From contig JAIOPI010000028.1 of NCBI GenBank assembly GCA_021413965.1, forward strand, positions 1 to 64,000: 64,000 nt of DNA, in the 5' to 3' direction. Below are positions 41,422 through 50,991 of this stretch, in pieces; the stretch's first letter is position 1; each line of letters starts with the position of its first letter. Origin of the DNA: Lentisphaerota bacterium (lineage in GTDB: Bacteria > Verrucomicrobiota > Kiritimatiellia > UBA8416 > JAIOPI01). A program made the position numbers and the translations under genes. The notes under the pieces are model-generated. The model had not been told where the DNA came from. It saw only the letters and a list, made by a program, of their open reading frames with translations, and ran no database searches.

Positions 41422-43538
41422 GCGGGCGCAAGTTTTTCAACCGGGAGCTAAGCTGGCTGGAGTTCAACCAGCGCGTGCTGGACGAGGCCCGGGATCCGGG
41501 GGTGCCGCTGCTGGAGCGGCTGAAGTTCCTCGCGATCACGAGTTCCAACCTGGACGAGTTCTTCATGGTCCGGGTGGGGGGGCTGCAACTCATGCTGGGT
41601 GACGGGGGCGGTCATCGCGATCCCTCGGGACTGCTGCCGAGGCAGCAGTTGCAGGCGATCAGCACGCGGTCGCACCGGATGGTGGGGGAGCAGCAGACGT
41701 GCTTTCTGTCGGAGCTTGAACCGCTGTTGCGGCAGGCCGGCATCCACCGGCGGGCGATCCGGGACCTGACCGACCGGGAGAAGGAGTACGCGGACCAGTT
41801 TTTCGATGCCGAAGTGTACCCGGTGGTGACGCCGACAGCGCTGGTCGAGGGTGGCGAACTGCCGTTGCTGGCCAACCGCGGTCTTCACGTGGCCGCGCGC
41901 CTCCGCCTGGCCCCGGCGCCCGATGGCGGCGGCGAGCGCTTCCGCTATGCGTTTCTCCCGTTGGGGCAGGCGCTGGGCCGCATGCTGCGGTTGCCGGCGA
42001 CGGGCGGTCACACCTACCTTCTGCTGGAAGAGTTGATGGCCGGGCATGTCGACCAGTTCTTCCCGGGCGAGGATGTCGTGGAGACGGCGGTGTTTCGCAT
42101 CACGCGCAACGCCGACCTGAGCGTGCGCGAGGACCAGGCGGCGGACTTGCTGAGTCAGATGCAGGCCGTACTCACGGCGCGCAAGCGCAGCGACTGCGTG
42201 CGGCTGGAGGTGGCCGCGGGGGCCACGCGGATCATGCGCGACTTCCTGCAGCGCACGCTGGAGGTGGATGAACTGTTCACCTTCGAGATTGCGGGGCCGC
42301 TGGATTTGTCCGGGCTGCTCGACCTGGCGCGCTTGGGCGGCTTCGACCATCTGCGGGATCCGGCGTGGCCGCCGCAGGCCTCGGCGCGGATGGACGCGGC
42401 CAAAGGCATGTTCGAGGTCATCCGTGCCGGGGATTTGCTGCTCTTTCACCCGCAGCAGAGCTTCGACCCCGTGATCCGTTTCATCGAGGAGGCGGCGGTC
42501 GATCCCGACGTGCTGGCGATCAAGCAGATCCTGTACCGCACGAGCCGCCAGAGCCCGATCATCGCCGCGCTGGCGCGGGCGGCCGAGCGCGGGAAATACG
42601 TGACGGCCATCGTGGAGTTGAAGGCGCGTTTTGACGAGGAGCGGAACATCGAGTGGGCGCGCGCGCTGGAGGAGGCCGGGGTGCAGGTCATCTACGGCAT
42701 CAAGGGGCTGAAGACGCACGCCAAGGTGTGCATTGTCGTGCGTCGCGAGCCGCAGGGGCTCCGGCGCTACATGCATTTCGGCACCGGGAACTACAACGAG
42801 GTGACGGCGCGCGCCTACACCGACATCAGCTTCATGACCTGCGATGCGGATCTCGGCGCGGACGCCTCTGCATTCTTCAACACCATTTCCGGCTACTCGC
42901 AGCCGCTGCGCTATCGCAAGCTCGAGCAGGCCCCGCTGGGCCTGCGCGACGCGATCCTGGGCTTGATCGATGGGGAGGCGGAGCGGTGCCGCCAGGGGCA
43001 GAAGGCGGTGATCATGGCCAAGCTGAATGCGCTGGTCGATCCGGTGATCATCCGTGCCCTGTACGCCGCGTCGCAGGCGGGCGTGGAGATCAAGCTCAAC
43101 GTGCGCGGCGTGTGCTGCCTGAAACCGGGGGTGCCCGGGCTTAGCGAGAACATTACAGTCATCAGCATCATCGACCGGTTTCTGGAGCACGATCGCATCC
43201 TCTATTTCCTGCACGGAGGCGCGGAGCGCGTGTTCATCTCCAGCGCGGACTGGATGCCGCGCAACCTTGACCGGCGCATCGAGCTGCTGGTTCCGATCGA
43301 GGATCGCGCCTGCCGCAAAGCGCTGCTGCGGCTGCTGCAGCTGCGCTTCAAGGACACGGCCAAGGCGCGCCTGCTGCGTCCCGATGGCTCGTACGAACGG
43401 GTCCAGGCCCCGGGCGGCAAGGACGGGATGCGCAGCCAGGAAGCGCTCTACAAGCTGGCTTGCGATGAGTTGAGCGAAGCGCAGAAATCCAAACCGACGG
43501 TATTCGAGCCCCACCGCGCGCCGGCCACGGCGCCCTAG
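41418..43538 (+). CDS. ppk: Polyphosphate kinase 1
   Basis: Ppk1 reversibly transfers the terminal ATP phosphate to polyphosphate. The 706-residue length is typical. Markers are FFNRELSWLEFNQRVLDEA at the N-terminus, LDEFFMVRVGGL near 46, FIEEAAVDPDVLAIKQILYRTS near 355, the phospho-histidine region GIKGLKTHAKVCIVVRRE near 430, and HFGTGNYNEVTARAYTD near 455. The ATG overlaps the ppx TGA (ATGA), so the three genes ROK, ppx and ppk are translated in series. Having both the synthase and the hydrolase on one transcript is common. Confidence 0.95.
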   Translation: MSGRKFFNRELSWLEFNQRVLDEARDPGVPLLERLKFLAITSSNLDEFFMVRVGGLQLMLGDGGGHRDPSGLLPRQQLQAISTRSHRMVGEQQTCFLSELEPLLRQAGIHRRAIRDLTDREKEYADQFFDAEVYPVVTPTALVEGGELPLLANRGLHVAARLRLAPAPDGGGERFRYAFLPLGQALGRMLRLPATGGHTYLLLEELMAGHVDQFFPGEDVVETAVFRITRNADLSVREDQAADLLSQMQAVLTARKRSDCVRLEVAAGATRIMRDFLQRTLEVDELFTFEIAGPLDLSGLLDLARLGGFDHLRDPAWPPQASARMDAAKGMFEVIRAGDLLLFHPQQSFDPVIRFIEEAAVDPDVLAIKQILYRTSRQSPIIAALARAAERGKYVTAIVELKARFDEERNIEWARALEEAGVQVIYGIKGLKTHAKVCIVVRREPQGLRRYMHFGTGNYNEVTARAYTDISFMTCDADLGADASAFFNTISGYSQPLRYRKLEQAPLGLRDAILGLIDGEAERCRQGQKAVIMAKLNALVDPVIIRALYAASQAGVEIKLNVRGVCCLKPGVPGLSENITVISIIDRFLEHDRILYFLHGGAERVFISSADWMPRNLDRRIELLVPIEDRACRKALLRLLQLRFKDTAKARLLRPDGSYERVQAPGGKDGMRSQEALYKLACDELSEAQKSKPTVFEPHRAPATAP

Positions 43539-43717
43539 CAGGGTGGGCGGCGGGCGACGACATGCCGAGAGGGGGTGCGATTGAGGTCATCCGCACCTCT
43601 TCCGGGTGCCGGCACGGGACGGAATTTGGGCACGGCTTGATATTTGGCCGGCATTCCGGTAAGCGTCGTGGGCTGGCAAGGAGCTGGCGGGTGCCGTCCG
43701 GGCGGTATGGGGCGTCT

Positions 43718-44770
43718 ATGGGAACGTACATTCGCAAGTCGTTGGAATCGGTGGCGGCTTATGCGCCGGGTGAGCAGCCGCGCGAGGCGACGGTCGTCAA
43801 GCTGAACACGAACGAGAATCCGTATCCGCCTTCGCCGCGGGTGCTGGAGGCGATCCGCGCCTTTGGGGTGGAGGCCTTGCGGCGCTATCCCGATCCGACC
43901 TGCACGGCACTGCGGCAGCGGCTGGCCTCGATGCATGGGGTCGCGGCTGACCAGGTATTTGTCGGCAACGGTTCGGACGAGGTGCTGACCCTCTGCACGC
44001 GGGCCTTTGTGGAGCGCGATGAGGCGATCGGCTATTTCGACGTGTCGTATTCACTGTATCCGGTGCTGGCCGAGTTGCAGGAGGTGGCGCGCCGCCCGGT
44101 GGATCTGGGGCCGGATTTCGCCTGGCGGATGCCGGCGGACTATCAAGCGGCCCTGTTCTTCCTTGCGAATCCGAATGCGCCGACCGGCATCCGTTTCGAC
44201 GGAGCGCAGGTGGAGCGCTTTTGCAGGGGGTTTTCCGGTGTGGTGCTGATCGACGAGGCCTATGTGGACTTTGCGGAGGCGGATTGCGTGGCGATTGCGC
44301 GGGCGTTGCCGAACGTTCTGGTGGCGCGAACGTTGTCCAAATCGTATTCGCTGGCCGGCTTGCGATTGGGATACGCGGTTGGCCCGGCGCCGCTGATCGA
44401 GGCCCTGCAGAAGATCAAGGATTCCTATAACGTGAACGCGTTCACGCAGGCCGTGGGGCTGGCCGCGCTGGGGGACCTGGAGTACATGCGCACCAATGCG
44501 GCGCGCATTAAGGCGACGCGCGAGCGCGCGAGGGCGGCGCTGCTGGGACAGGGTCACCAGGTGTATCCGTCCGAGACGAATTTCCTATGGCTGCGGCCGG
44601 CGCGGCTGTCCGCCCAGGAGGTCTTTGCTGGCGTGCGCCGCCATGGAATTGTGATCCGCTATTTTCCGGGCGCGAAGACCGGTGATTTTCTGCGCGTGAC
44701 GGTGGGGACGGATGCGGATATGGATCGCTTTTTGGCGGCGATGGATGTGGTAACGGGGCGAGCAAGCTGA
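43718..44770 (+). CDS. hisC: Histidinol-phosphate aminotransferase
   Basis: HisC is a PLP enzyme that transaminates imidazole acetol phosphate. The 350-residue product shows KLNTNENPYPPSPRV near residue 27, NGSDEVLTL near 87, NPNAPTG near 152, DEAYVDF near 178 and the PLP lysine in TLSKSYSLAGLRLG near 207. The ATG at 43718 matches the family N-terminus; the upstream extension is open but lacks similarity. It leads a his cluster: hisB follows after 75 bases and hisA follows hisB. Confidence 0.93.
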   Translation: MGTYIRKSLESVAAYAPGEQPREATVVKLNTNENPYPPSPRVLEAIRAFGVEALRRYPDPTCTALRQRLASMHGVAADQVFVGNGSDEVLTLCTRAFVERDEAIGYFDVSYSLYPVLAELQEVARRPVDLGPDFAWRMPADYQAALFFLANPNAPTGIRFDGAQVERFCRGFSGVVLIDEAYVDFAEADCVAIARALPNVLVARTLSKSYSLAGLRLGYAVGPAPLIEALQKIKDSYNVNAFTQAVGLAALGDLEYMRTNAARIKATRERARAALLGQGHQVYPSETNFLWLRPARLSAQEVFAGVRRHGIVIRYFPGAKTGDFLRVTVGTDADMDRFLAAMDVVTGRAS

Positions 44771-44845
44771 GGGCGGATGGCGCGAGAAGGGGGCTGCGAC
44801 CTCCGGGCGTGGCCGGCTGGGGCGGGTGGAGCAGAAAGGTTTGAG

Positions 44846-45436
44846 ATGAAGAAGCGTACGGCGACGGTAAAGCGCAAGACACGCGAGACGGATATTCAGG
44901 TGACGCTGAATCTAGACGGCGGGGGAACAACGTCCATCAAGACGGGGCTGCCGTTTCTGGATCACATGTTCGAGTTGCTGGCGAGGCACGCGCTGATCAA
45001 TCTGGAGGTTACGGCGACGGGCGACCTGGCGGTGGACTACCACCACACGGTTGAGGATCTCGGTCTCGCAATCGGGGAGGCGCTTAACCAGGCGCTGGGT
45101 GATCGCAAGGGCATCGTCCGCTACGGATGGGCGATACTGCCGATGGATGATGCACGCTGCACGGTGGCGGTGGACCTTGGCGGGCGGCCGTTCCTGGTGA
45201 AGGACATGGTATGCCGCAAGAAGCGCATCCTCGATTTCGAACTCAGCCTGTTCGACGACTTCTTCCAGGCGCTCGTGGTCCAGACACGGATGAACCTGCA
45301 CATCGATCAGACGCACGGCCGCGAGGCACACCACGCGTTTGAGGCGGTATTCAAGGGGCTGGCGCGCGCGATGCGCATGGCCTGCGCCCGGGATCCGCGC
45401 GAGACGGGTGTGCCGTCGAGCAAGGGCACCATCTAG
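44846..45436 (+). CDS. hisB: Imidazoleglycerol-phosphate dehydratase (monofunctional)
   Basis: The 196-residue enzyme dehydrates IGP to imidazole acetol phosphate. It carries the two manganese-binding histidine motifs DHMFELLARH (near 33) and DYHHTVEDLG (near 60), then DDARCTVAVDLGGR (near 96) and GREAHHAFEAVFKGLARAM (near 156), the last holding further metal ligands. No histidinol-phosphatase domain is fused, unlike the E. coli bifunctional HisB. The ATG at 44846 follows an AGAAAGG site. The hisH gene expected next in many operons is absent here. Confidence 0.95.
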   Translation: MKKRTATVKRKTRETDIQVTLNLDGGGTTSIKTGLPFLDHMFELLARHALINLEVTATGDLAVDYHHTVEDLGLAIGEALNQALGDRKGIVRYGWAILPMDDARCTVAVDLGGRPFLVKDMVCRKKRILDFELSLFDDFFQALVVQTRMNLHIDQTHGREAHHAFEAVFKGLARAMRMACARDPRETGVPSSKGTI

Positions 45437-45555
45437 GGCTGCCAGCCGCATTCGAACACAGGACTTGATTTGCAATGGACGACGCGACGGGCAGATGCCA
45501 GTCGGGTTCCCTTTTTCATGCGTGACCGGTGCGACGGCCGCGCCATTGGACCTTC

Positions 45556-46278
45556 ATGATCATACTACCGGCAATCGATTTAAAGAACGGGTGCTGCGTG
45601 CGGCTTCGGCAGGGGCGCGCGGATGATGCCATTGTGTATTCCGACGATCCGGTGGCCATGGCGCTGAAGTGGCAGGGGGATGGCGCGAGGTATCTTCACG
45701 TCGTGGATTTGGATGGGGCCTTCGGCAGCGCCCCCGCACACACCGAGGTGATTCGGGAAATCGCGCGCGCGCTGGATATCCCGGTGGAAGTTGGGGGCGG
45801 GCTGCGCGGGCGGGAGGACGCCGCCACCCTGATCGGCGCCGGCGTGCGACGCGTCATCTTCGGGACGCGGGCGGTGACGAATCCGGAGACGATCCGGGAC
45901 CTGGTGGGCGAGTTTGGCGATGCGATCGCCGTAGGCATCGACGCGCGCGACGGGCGCGTGCAAGTGCGCGGGTGGGTGGAAACGACCGAGACCACGGCGA
46001 TCGACCTGGCCCGCCGCGTGGCGGAGATGGGTGTGCGCACGATCATCTACACGGATACGGCGCGCGACGGGATGCTGGGTGGAGTCAATGCAGCGGCGAT
46101 GGACGCCATGTGCGCGGCGGTGGGCTGTGGGGTGATTGCATCGGGCGGCGTGTCGGCCGTGGCCGACGTGCGGACGCTGGCGGGATTGAAGCGGGACAAT
46201 CTGGTCGGCGCGATTGTGGGGAAGGCGCTTTACGAGGGCCGCGCGACGCTGGCGGAATTGAACGCGGCGGCGGGGTGA
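45556..46278 (+). CDS. hisA: Phosphoribosylformimino-5-aminoimidazole carboxamide ribotide isomerase
   Basis: HisA is a TIM-barrel Amadori isomerase of histidine synthesis. The 240-residue protein begins IILPAIDLKNG with the catalytic aspartate at residue 8. It repeats the half-barrel pattern: VVDLDGAF near 50, VGGGLRG near 79, and the second catalytic aspartate in IYTDTARDGMLGG near 169, then ASGGVSAV near 198. The ATG at 45556 is preferred over an upstream ATG because the first strand follows at once. HisF, its paralogue, is not in the window. Confidence 0.94.
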   Translation: MIILPAIDLKNGCCVRLRQGRADDAIVYSDDPVAMALKWQGDGARYLHVVDLDGAFGSAPAHTEVIREIARALDIPVEVGGGLRGREDAATLIGAGVRRVIFGTRAVTNPETIRDLVGEFGDAIAVGIDARDGRVQVRGWVETTETTAIDLARRVAEMGVRTIIYTDTARDGMLGGVNAAAMDAMCAAVGCGVIASGGVSAVADVRTLAGLKRDNLVGAIVGKALYEGRATLAELNAAAG

Positions 46279-46314
46279 CGTGCGGGACCACGAATAGGAA
46301 TTTGACCAGGGGAT

Positions 46315-47607
46315 ATGTCCATGTTGATGAATGTGCAGAAGACGGTGACGAAGAGCGGACTGCGGGTGGTGACCTCCGCCATGCCCCACGTACAGAGCGT
46401 GGCATTTGGCCTGTGGGTGGGGGTGGGCTCGCGCTATGAACCGGACGCGCTCAGCGGCATCAGCCACTTCACCGAGCATCTGCTTTTCAAGGGGACAAAG
46501 TCGCGGTCGCCACGGGACATCTCGACGGCGATCGAAGGTCGGGGCGGCTACCTCAATGCGTTTACGGGAGAGGAGAACACGTGCTATTACGCGCGCGTTG
46601 GCTTCGATCAGACCGACACGGCGCTGGACGTGCTGACCGACATGTACGTGAATTCGGTGTTCGCCCCGGCCGAGATTGCCAAGGAGCGCGGGGTGATCGT
46701 GGAGGAAATCATGATGTACCGCGACCAGCCGCGGCACATGGTTCAGGAACTGCTCGCCGAAAACCTCTGGCCCGGACATCCGCTGGGGCGGCCGATCATC
46801 GGGACGCCGGAGTCACTGGCCGGGATGAAGCAGTCCACGTTCCGCCGGTTCGTGGGCGAGCAGTATGTGCCGGTGAATACGGTAGCCGCGTTCGCGGGCA
46901 AGGTGGATCACGCGGAGTGCGTGGAGAAGGTCGAGCGTCTGCTTGGCCGTCGGCGCGCCTCTGGCCGGGCGCGGGCGTTCCAACCGGTGCGGGCGCACCT
47001 GATGCCCAAGCGCGCCGTCTTTCAGCAGAAGGACATCGAACAGACCCATCTCGCGCTCGGCATACGGCTGTTCGGTCACCGTGACGAGCGCCGCCATGCG
47101 CTGAAGCTGCTGAGCGCCGTCCTGGGCGAGAACATGAGTTCGCGGCTGTTTCAGATTGTGCGGGAGAAGCACGGGCTGGCCTACTCGGTTCAATCGCATG
47201 TGCAGCTTTTCCAGGATAGCGGCGCCCTGACCGTGTCGGCCGGCCTGGACCGCAAGCGCAAGGCGCGGGCCTTGGAGCTGATTGTGCGCGAGCTGCAGCG
47301 GTTGAAGGAAAAACCGATCGGGGCCGCCGAACTGCGTCGCGCCAAGGACTATATCGTCGGGCAGATCCGCCTGGCGCTGGAAAGCACGAGCCAGCAGATG
47401 ATGTGGGCTGGCGAAAATGTGCTGACACGCGGGCGCTTTATTCCGCCGGAAGAGACCATCGCGAAGCTGGAAGCGGTGACGAGTGTGGAAATTCTGGCGC
47501 TCGCGCGCGCCGTCTTGCGCGAGGCGAACGTGAGCCTGGCGATTATCTCGCCCGACTTGGGTGAACCGGAGCAGCGCCGCATGCGTGCGACACTCGGCTC
47601 ATTCTGA
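46315..47607 (+). CDS. M16 (insulinase/processing-peptidase) family zinc peptidase
   Basis: The 430-residue metallopeptidase has the inverted zinc motif HFTEH (H51, E54, H55) followed by LLFKG. The distal zinc ligand lies in the conserved ERGVIVEEIMMYRD, and the C-terminal half-domain carries REKHGLAYSVQSHVQLF. This is the single-domain layout of bacterial PqqL/MPP-beta-like proteins, which work as homo- or heterodimers in degrading peptides. No signal peptide is obvious. The AGGGG site before it fits a start at 46321 slightly better than 46315. It may be cotranscribed with hisA, 36 bases upstream. Confidence 0.9.
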   Translation: MSMLMNVQKTVTKSGLRVVTSAMPHVQSVAFGLWVGVGSRYEPDALSGISHFTEHLLFKGTKSRSPRDISTAIEGRGGYLNAFTGEENTCYYARVGFDQTDTALDVLTDMYVNSVFAPAEIAKERGVIVEEIMMYRDQPRHMVQELLAENLWPGHPLGRPIIGTPESLAGMKQSTFRRFVGEQYVPVNTVAAFAGKVDHAECVEKVERLLGRRRASGRARAFQPVRAHLMPKRAVFQQKDIEQTHLALGIRLFGHRDERRHALKLLSAVLGENMSSRLFQIVREKHGLAYSVQSHVQLFQDSGALTVSAGLDRKRKARALELIVRELQRLKEKPIGAAELRRAKDYIVGQIRLALESTSQQMMWAGENVLTRGRFIPPEETIAKLEAVTSVEILALARAVLREANVSLAIISPDLGEPEQRRMRATLGSF

Positions 47608-47632
47608 GCGCGGGGCGGTGCCATACCTGTCG

Positions 47633-48145
47633 TCAGCGTGACGTCGGGGCCGGGGGGGGCGTGGTCCCTGGCGCCCGTGCACGCTCGGGATGAACCAGGC
47701 TCTCGGGAATTCGGATCGTGACCTTGTCGTCGGTCACTTTCCCTGAGAGAAACGTGCTGTCGCTTGAGGTTTTCGTCAGGCCGCGATAGGACCGGGCAGA
47801 GTACTGGAGCGTCTCCGTGGGGCCATCGAGTGTGAGCTCGTAACTGTTCTGGCTGACGGGGCGGGGCACCATCTGCTTGAAGAGGATCTTATTCTTGTTG
47901 TCCACGATGACGACAGCCGCGTCCTCGTAGCCAACCCAGATCACGCCGATCTTCACATTTTGAAAGCCGATCTGGGCCGGAAACGGTTTTCCGGCGTATT
48001 CCTTCGGCTTTACGCCGCCGCCACCGAGCAGTGCGCAACCGGTGACCAGGCCGCCCGACACCATCAGGGCCAGTGAGAGAATGACGGCCCGCGCCGTTGC
48101 CGTGCGCCAGGCCCCAGGGGATGAGGACGTCAGGGTGTTTAGCAT
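47633..48145 (-). CDS. Small lipoprotein of unknown function
   Basis: The 170-residue product has a long signal sequence ending in the lipobox VTGC (cysteine at residue 37). A beta-rich mature part follows (QIGFQNVKIGVIWVGYEDAAVVIVDNKN), and it closes with a proline-rich tail. The family was not recognised. It converges on the M16 peptidase gene with a 25-base gap and lies upstream of nothing obviously related. Confidence 0.72.
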   Translation of the reverse strand: MLNTLTSSSPGAWRTATARAVILSLALMVSGGLVTGCALLGGGGVKPKEYAGKPFPAQIGFQNVKIGVIWVGYEDAAVVIVDNKNKILFKQMVPRPVSQNSYELTLDGPTETLQYSARSYRGLTKTSSDSTFLSGKVTDDKVTIRIPESLVHPERARAPGTTPPPAPTSR

Positions 48146-48311
48146 GAGCGCCTTGTATCACGGGAAGCCGGATCGCGCAACATGCGGGGGGACGAGTCGC
48201 GGCGCGGTGGCCGATCCGAATCGGGCGGGTGGCGTTTCCGCGGGATTGGAGGGCACCCCTGCCGGGACGCGAAGCGTCTTCGGAGTCAGGGGCGCCGCCC
48301 ATGCATCGCGA

Positions 48312-50015
48312 TCAGTAATTGAGGGACAGGACCTGGCGATTAATGGCATAGGCGGCATGGGCCGGCCGCCACCCAGAGCCGCCGAGTTGCAGGGTGTAGG
48401 ATGCGCCCTGGCTCAAATCAATCGTCCAAAGCCCCTTTGCCGGATTGAAGACGGCGAGGTCGGCCGCGCCATCGCCGTCATAGTCCCCGGGCACGGGCAC
48501 GTTGTTCTTGAGTCCGCTCTTCCACTGGGTGACGCGGCCCGTGGTGCTGTTCCGGACGCGCAGCACGCCTGCCGCATAGTCATATTCGGCCATATCCACC
48601 TTGCCATCCGCATCATAATCGGCAGGCGAAGGCAGGCCGATCGACGAACTCAGCTTGTACTGGTTGCTGATGCCATTGCTGCTCTGAACGACGGTCCAGC
48701 GTCGCGTGGAGGGGGCATACACGGCCAAGTCGGCGCGTCCGTCGCCATCATAGTCAGCCGGGGCGGGGACCACGCCGGCGGTGCCCAACTTCACCGGAGC
48801 GCGTGTGCCACCGCCGGTCAGAATAAAGGCCCACTCGAAGGTGTTCGTATTGAACACGGCAAAGTCTGCGGCCCCGTCGCCATCGTAATCGGCGGGCACC
48901 GGGAGGCTGGCGGCGCCGCCCTGCGTGCGTTGACGCACCAGGCCCGTGCTGCTGTCGAAGACCGTCCACGTGCCGGTCAGGGGAGCGTAAACGGCGAAGT
49001 CCGTCACCATGTCGCCGTCGTAGTCTTCGGGGGTTGTGAAGGTGGCGGCCGTCCCGAGGACCTTCTGCAGGTCGGCACCATCGCTGCCGTGGACGAACCA
49101 GGCGCCGGTCGACGGAAGGAAGACGGTGGGATCGGTGCGCACGTCGCCGTCGAAATCCATGGCTGCAACCGGCACGTCGAGACCTTCGTCGACCAGGCCA
49201 TTGCAGTTGTCGTCGATGCCATTCAAGAGCTCGCCGGCAGCCGGATTCACGCTGGCACTGGAATCGTTGCAGTCGCCGCCCTGGCTTGTGTAGCCGGATG
49301 GCGTGGTGCACGCGAGGGTGGTGACGGCGTCATTGCCAAAGCCATCGCGGTCGGCATCGCGATAGTAGCGGTTGTAGATCGAGAGATTGACTTGCACGGT
49401 GGCCGATTCAGTTGACGCGCCACTGGACTGCACCGCAATGGCGGCGGAGTAGGTGCCGGCGGGCAGGCTGGCGCAGGTGGGGGCCAAGAGGATCGTGTCG
49501 CATTCGCCTGTGCTGGTGCCGGAGAGGGGAAGGACGGAGAGCCAGGCCACGCTGGAACTCAGCGTGTAGCTCAGCGTGCCGCCGCCACGATTCCAAACCA
49601 GAAGCGAGCCTGCGCCCGGGTTCGAGCCGCACAAGGTGGACATCTCCACGACTTGCGTGCTCACGGCCAGGGACGCCGGGACGGCAGCCGGCGCCACATC
49701 GCCGATCAGTTCGGGAGACGGGGCGCTGTAGACGGCGCTACTGTTCACGGAGCAAACGGCGAAGTAGTAGCGCTGCCCGTCGGCGAGGTTGGAAACGGTG
49801 TAGTCATTGATGAGGCCGATGTCGATCTGGCTGGTGTAATCCTGGCTGGCCGTCCCGTAGAGGATGCGATAGCCGGCGAGGTTCGTGATCGCTGAACCAT
49901 CCGTATTGAATATCGGAGCATCCCAGGCCAGGCGGTATTGCCCGGCCGATGCACAGGTGAAGGTCGTCGTCACCAACGCCCACATCAGCATGCCGTTGCG
50001 GAGTATTGTTAACAT
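48312..50015 (-). CDS. Secreted MopE-like metal-binding motif protein with FG-GAP/VCBS-type repeats
   Basis: The 567-residue surface or secreted protein has a signal peptide (about 1-25). A fibronectin-III-like domain follows (GYRILYGTASQDYTSQIDIG to YYFAVCSVNSS), then a BACON-like domain (about 110-215). Next comes a cysteine- and aspartate-rich segment (RDADRDGFGND, GGDCNDSSASVNP, NGIDDNCNGLVDEG) typical of the MopE putative metal-binding family. The last 280 residues carry six FG-GAP-like blades with calcium-binding loops, for example PADYDGDGAADFAVF. It may bind glycans or surfaces. An AGAGGG site precedes the ATG at 50015. Confidence 0.85.
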   Translation of the reverse strand: MLTILRNGMLMWALVTTTFTCASAGQYRLAWDAPIFNTDGSAITNLAGYRILYGTASQDYTSQIDIGLINDYTVSNLADGQRYYFAVCSVNSSAVYSAPSPELIGDVAPAAVPASLAVSTQVVEMSTLCGSNPGAGSLLVWNRGGGTLSYTLSSSVAWLSVLPLSGTSTGECDTILLAPTCASLPAGTYSAAIAVQSSGASTESATVQVNLSIYNRYYRDADRDGFGNDAVTTLACTTPSGYTSQGGDCNDSSASVNPAAGELLNGIDDNCNGLVDEGLDVPVAAMDFDGDVRTDPTVFLPSTGAWFVHGSDGADLQKVLGTAATFTTPEDYDGDMVTDFAVYAPLTGTWTVFDSSTGLVRQRTQGGAASLPVPADYDGDGAADFAVFNTNTFEWAFILTGGGTRAPVKLGTAGVVPAPADYDGDGRADLAVYAPSTRRWTVVQSSNGISNQYKLSSSIGLPSPADYDADGKVDMAEYDYAAGVLRVRNSTTGRVTQWKSGLKNNVPVPGDYDGDGAADLAVFNPAKGLWTIDLSQGASYTLQLGGSGWRPAHAAYAINRQVLSLNY

Positions 50016-50217
50016 CGTTGCACCCTCTGGTTGTTGAAAACAAGGGGTACATAGCACGATGCATGCCACGTCTAAAAACACCCGCAAACAGGGCTGTTTA
50101 TGAAGTTGGCACGGAAATAATCTTCTCCATTCGCAGGGTTGATGTCAGCGGTTCATGCGCGCAGGCGGGGAAATGTAACAGAAAGTTGCGGACCCGCAGC
50201 CGGTGTCGCCGCGCGCC

Positions 50218-50820
50218 CTATCGCTTGAGTCCGACCGTCACGGCCAGGTCTTTGAGAAGGCCATCGTGGATGTCATAGATCCAACCGTGGATGCTGAGAT
50301 CCTGCCGGCGGCGCCAGGCGTCCTGAACGATGGTGGTGTTGGACGCGTTGATGACCTGCTCTTTGACGTTGAGTTCGCACAGGCGGTGGATCATGGCCGC
50401 CCGGTTCCCGGCCTTGTCCAGACCGGCCCGATTGCGCTGGTAGAGATCGCGGATGTGGCGCAGCCAGTTGTCAATCAACCCGTGGCGACGTTCCTCGACA
50501 GCGGCCTTGATGCCGCCGCATCCGTAATGCCCGCAGACAATCACATGCCGCACCTTGAGTACGTCCACCGCGTACTGAAGCACCGACAGGCAATTCATGT
50601 CGGTATGGATCACCAGATTGGCGACGTTGCGGTGGACGAAGAGTTCGCCGGGCAGCAGCCCGACAATTTCATTGGCAGGGACGCGGCTGTCCGCACAGCC
50701 GATCCAGAGATACTTCGGGCTCTGCTGACGGGCCAGCTGCTGGAAAAAAAGCGGATTCGATTGGGTGATCTTGGCGGCCCACTGGCGGTTGTTGTCAAAC
50801 AGTGTCTTTACGGTCTTCAT
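50218..50820 (-). CDS. can: Beta-class carbonic anhydrase
   Basis: This 200-residue zinc enzyme hydrates carbon dioxide to bicarbonate. Zinc and active-site residues are C42, D44 and R46 in WIGCADSRVPAN, and the histidine and cysteine in VCGHYGCGG near 98-103. The sequence resembles the Can (plant-type beta) branch, including FDNNRQWA at the N-terminus and FVHRNVANLV near 62. The ATG at 50820 was preferred over an in-frame TTG six bases upstream. Confidence 0.94.
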   Translation of the reverse strand: MKTVKTLFDNNRQWAAKITQSNPLFFQQLARQQSPKYLWIGCADSRVPANEIVGLLPGELFVHRNVANLVIHTDMNCLSVLQYAVDVLKVRHVIVCGHYGCGGIKAAVEERRHGLIDNWLRHIRDLYQRNRAGLDKAGNRAAMIHRLCELNVKEQVINASNTTIVQDAWRRRQDLSIHGWIYDIHDGLLKDLAVTVGLKR

Positions 50821-50991
50821 AGCCAAATGCCCGATTGAAATTCCGACTCCGTCGCGCGGACGGATTCACCCTTCACCCCGGTACGTGACGTACATGCTAG
50901 CAGTGTGGAGGACTTCTGTGGAGGAATTCGTGCGCGGAAAATGTGCGGCAGGGTCGTTGACACCAGATCCTGCGGTGCGTATAGGTTCGCC

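Noticed and set aside
41448..43514. Long minus-strand open frame opposite ppk
   Set aside because: Antisense frames stay open in GC-rich DNA. The plus strand encodes a clear polyphosphate kinase.
43562..43717. Upstream extension of hisC by 52 residues
   Set aside because: The extra residues have no similarity to HisC, and the ATG at 43718 fits the family N-terminus.
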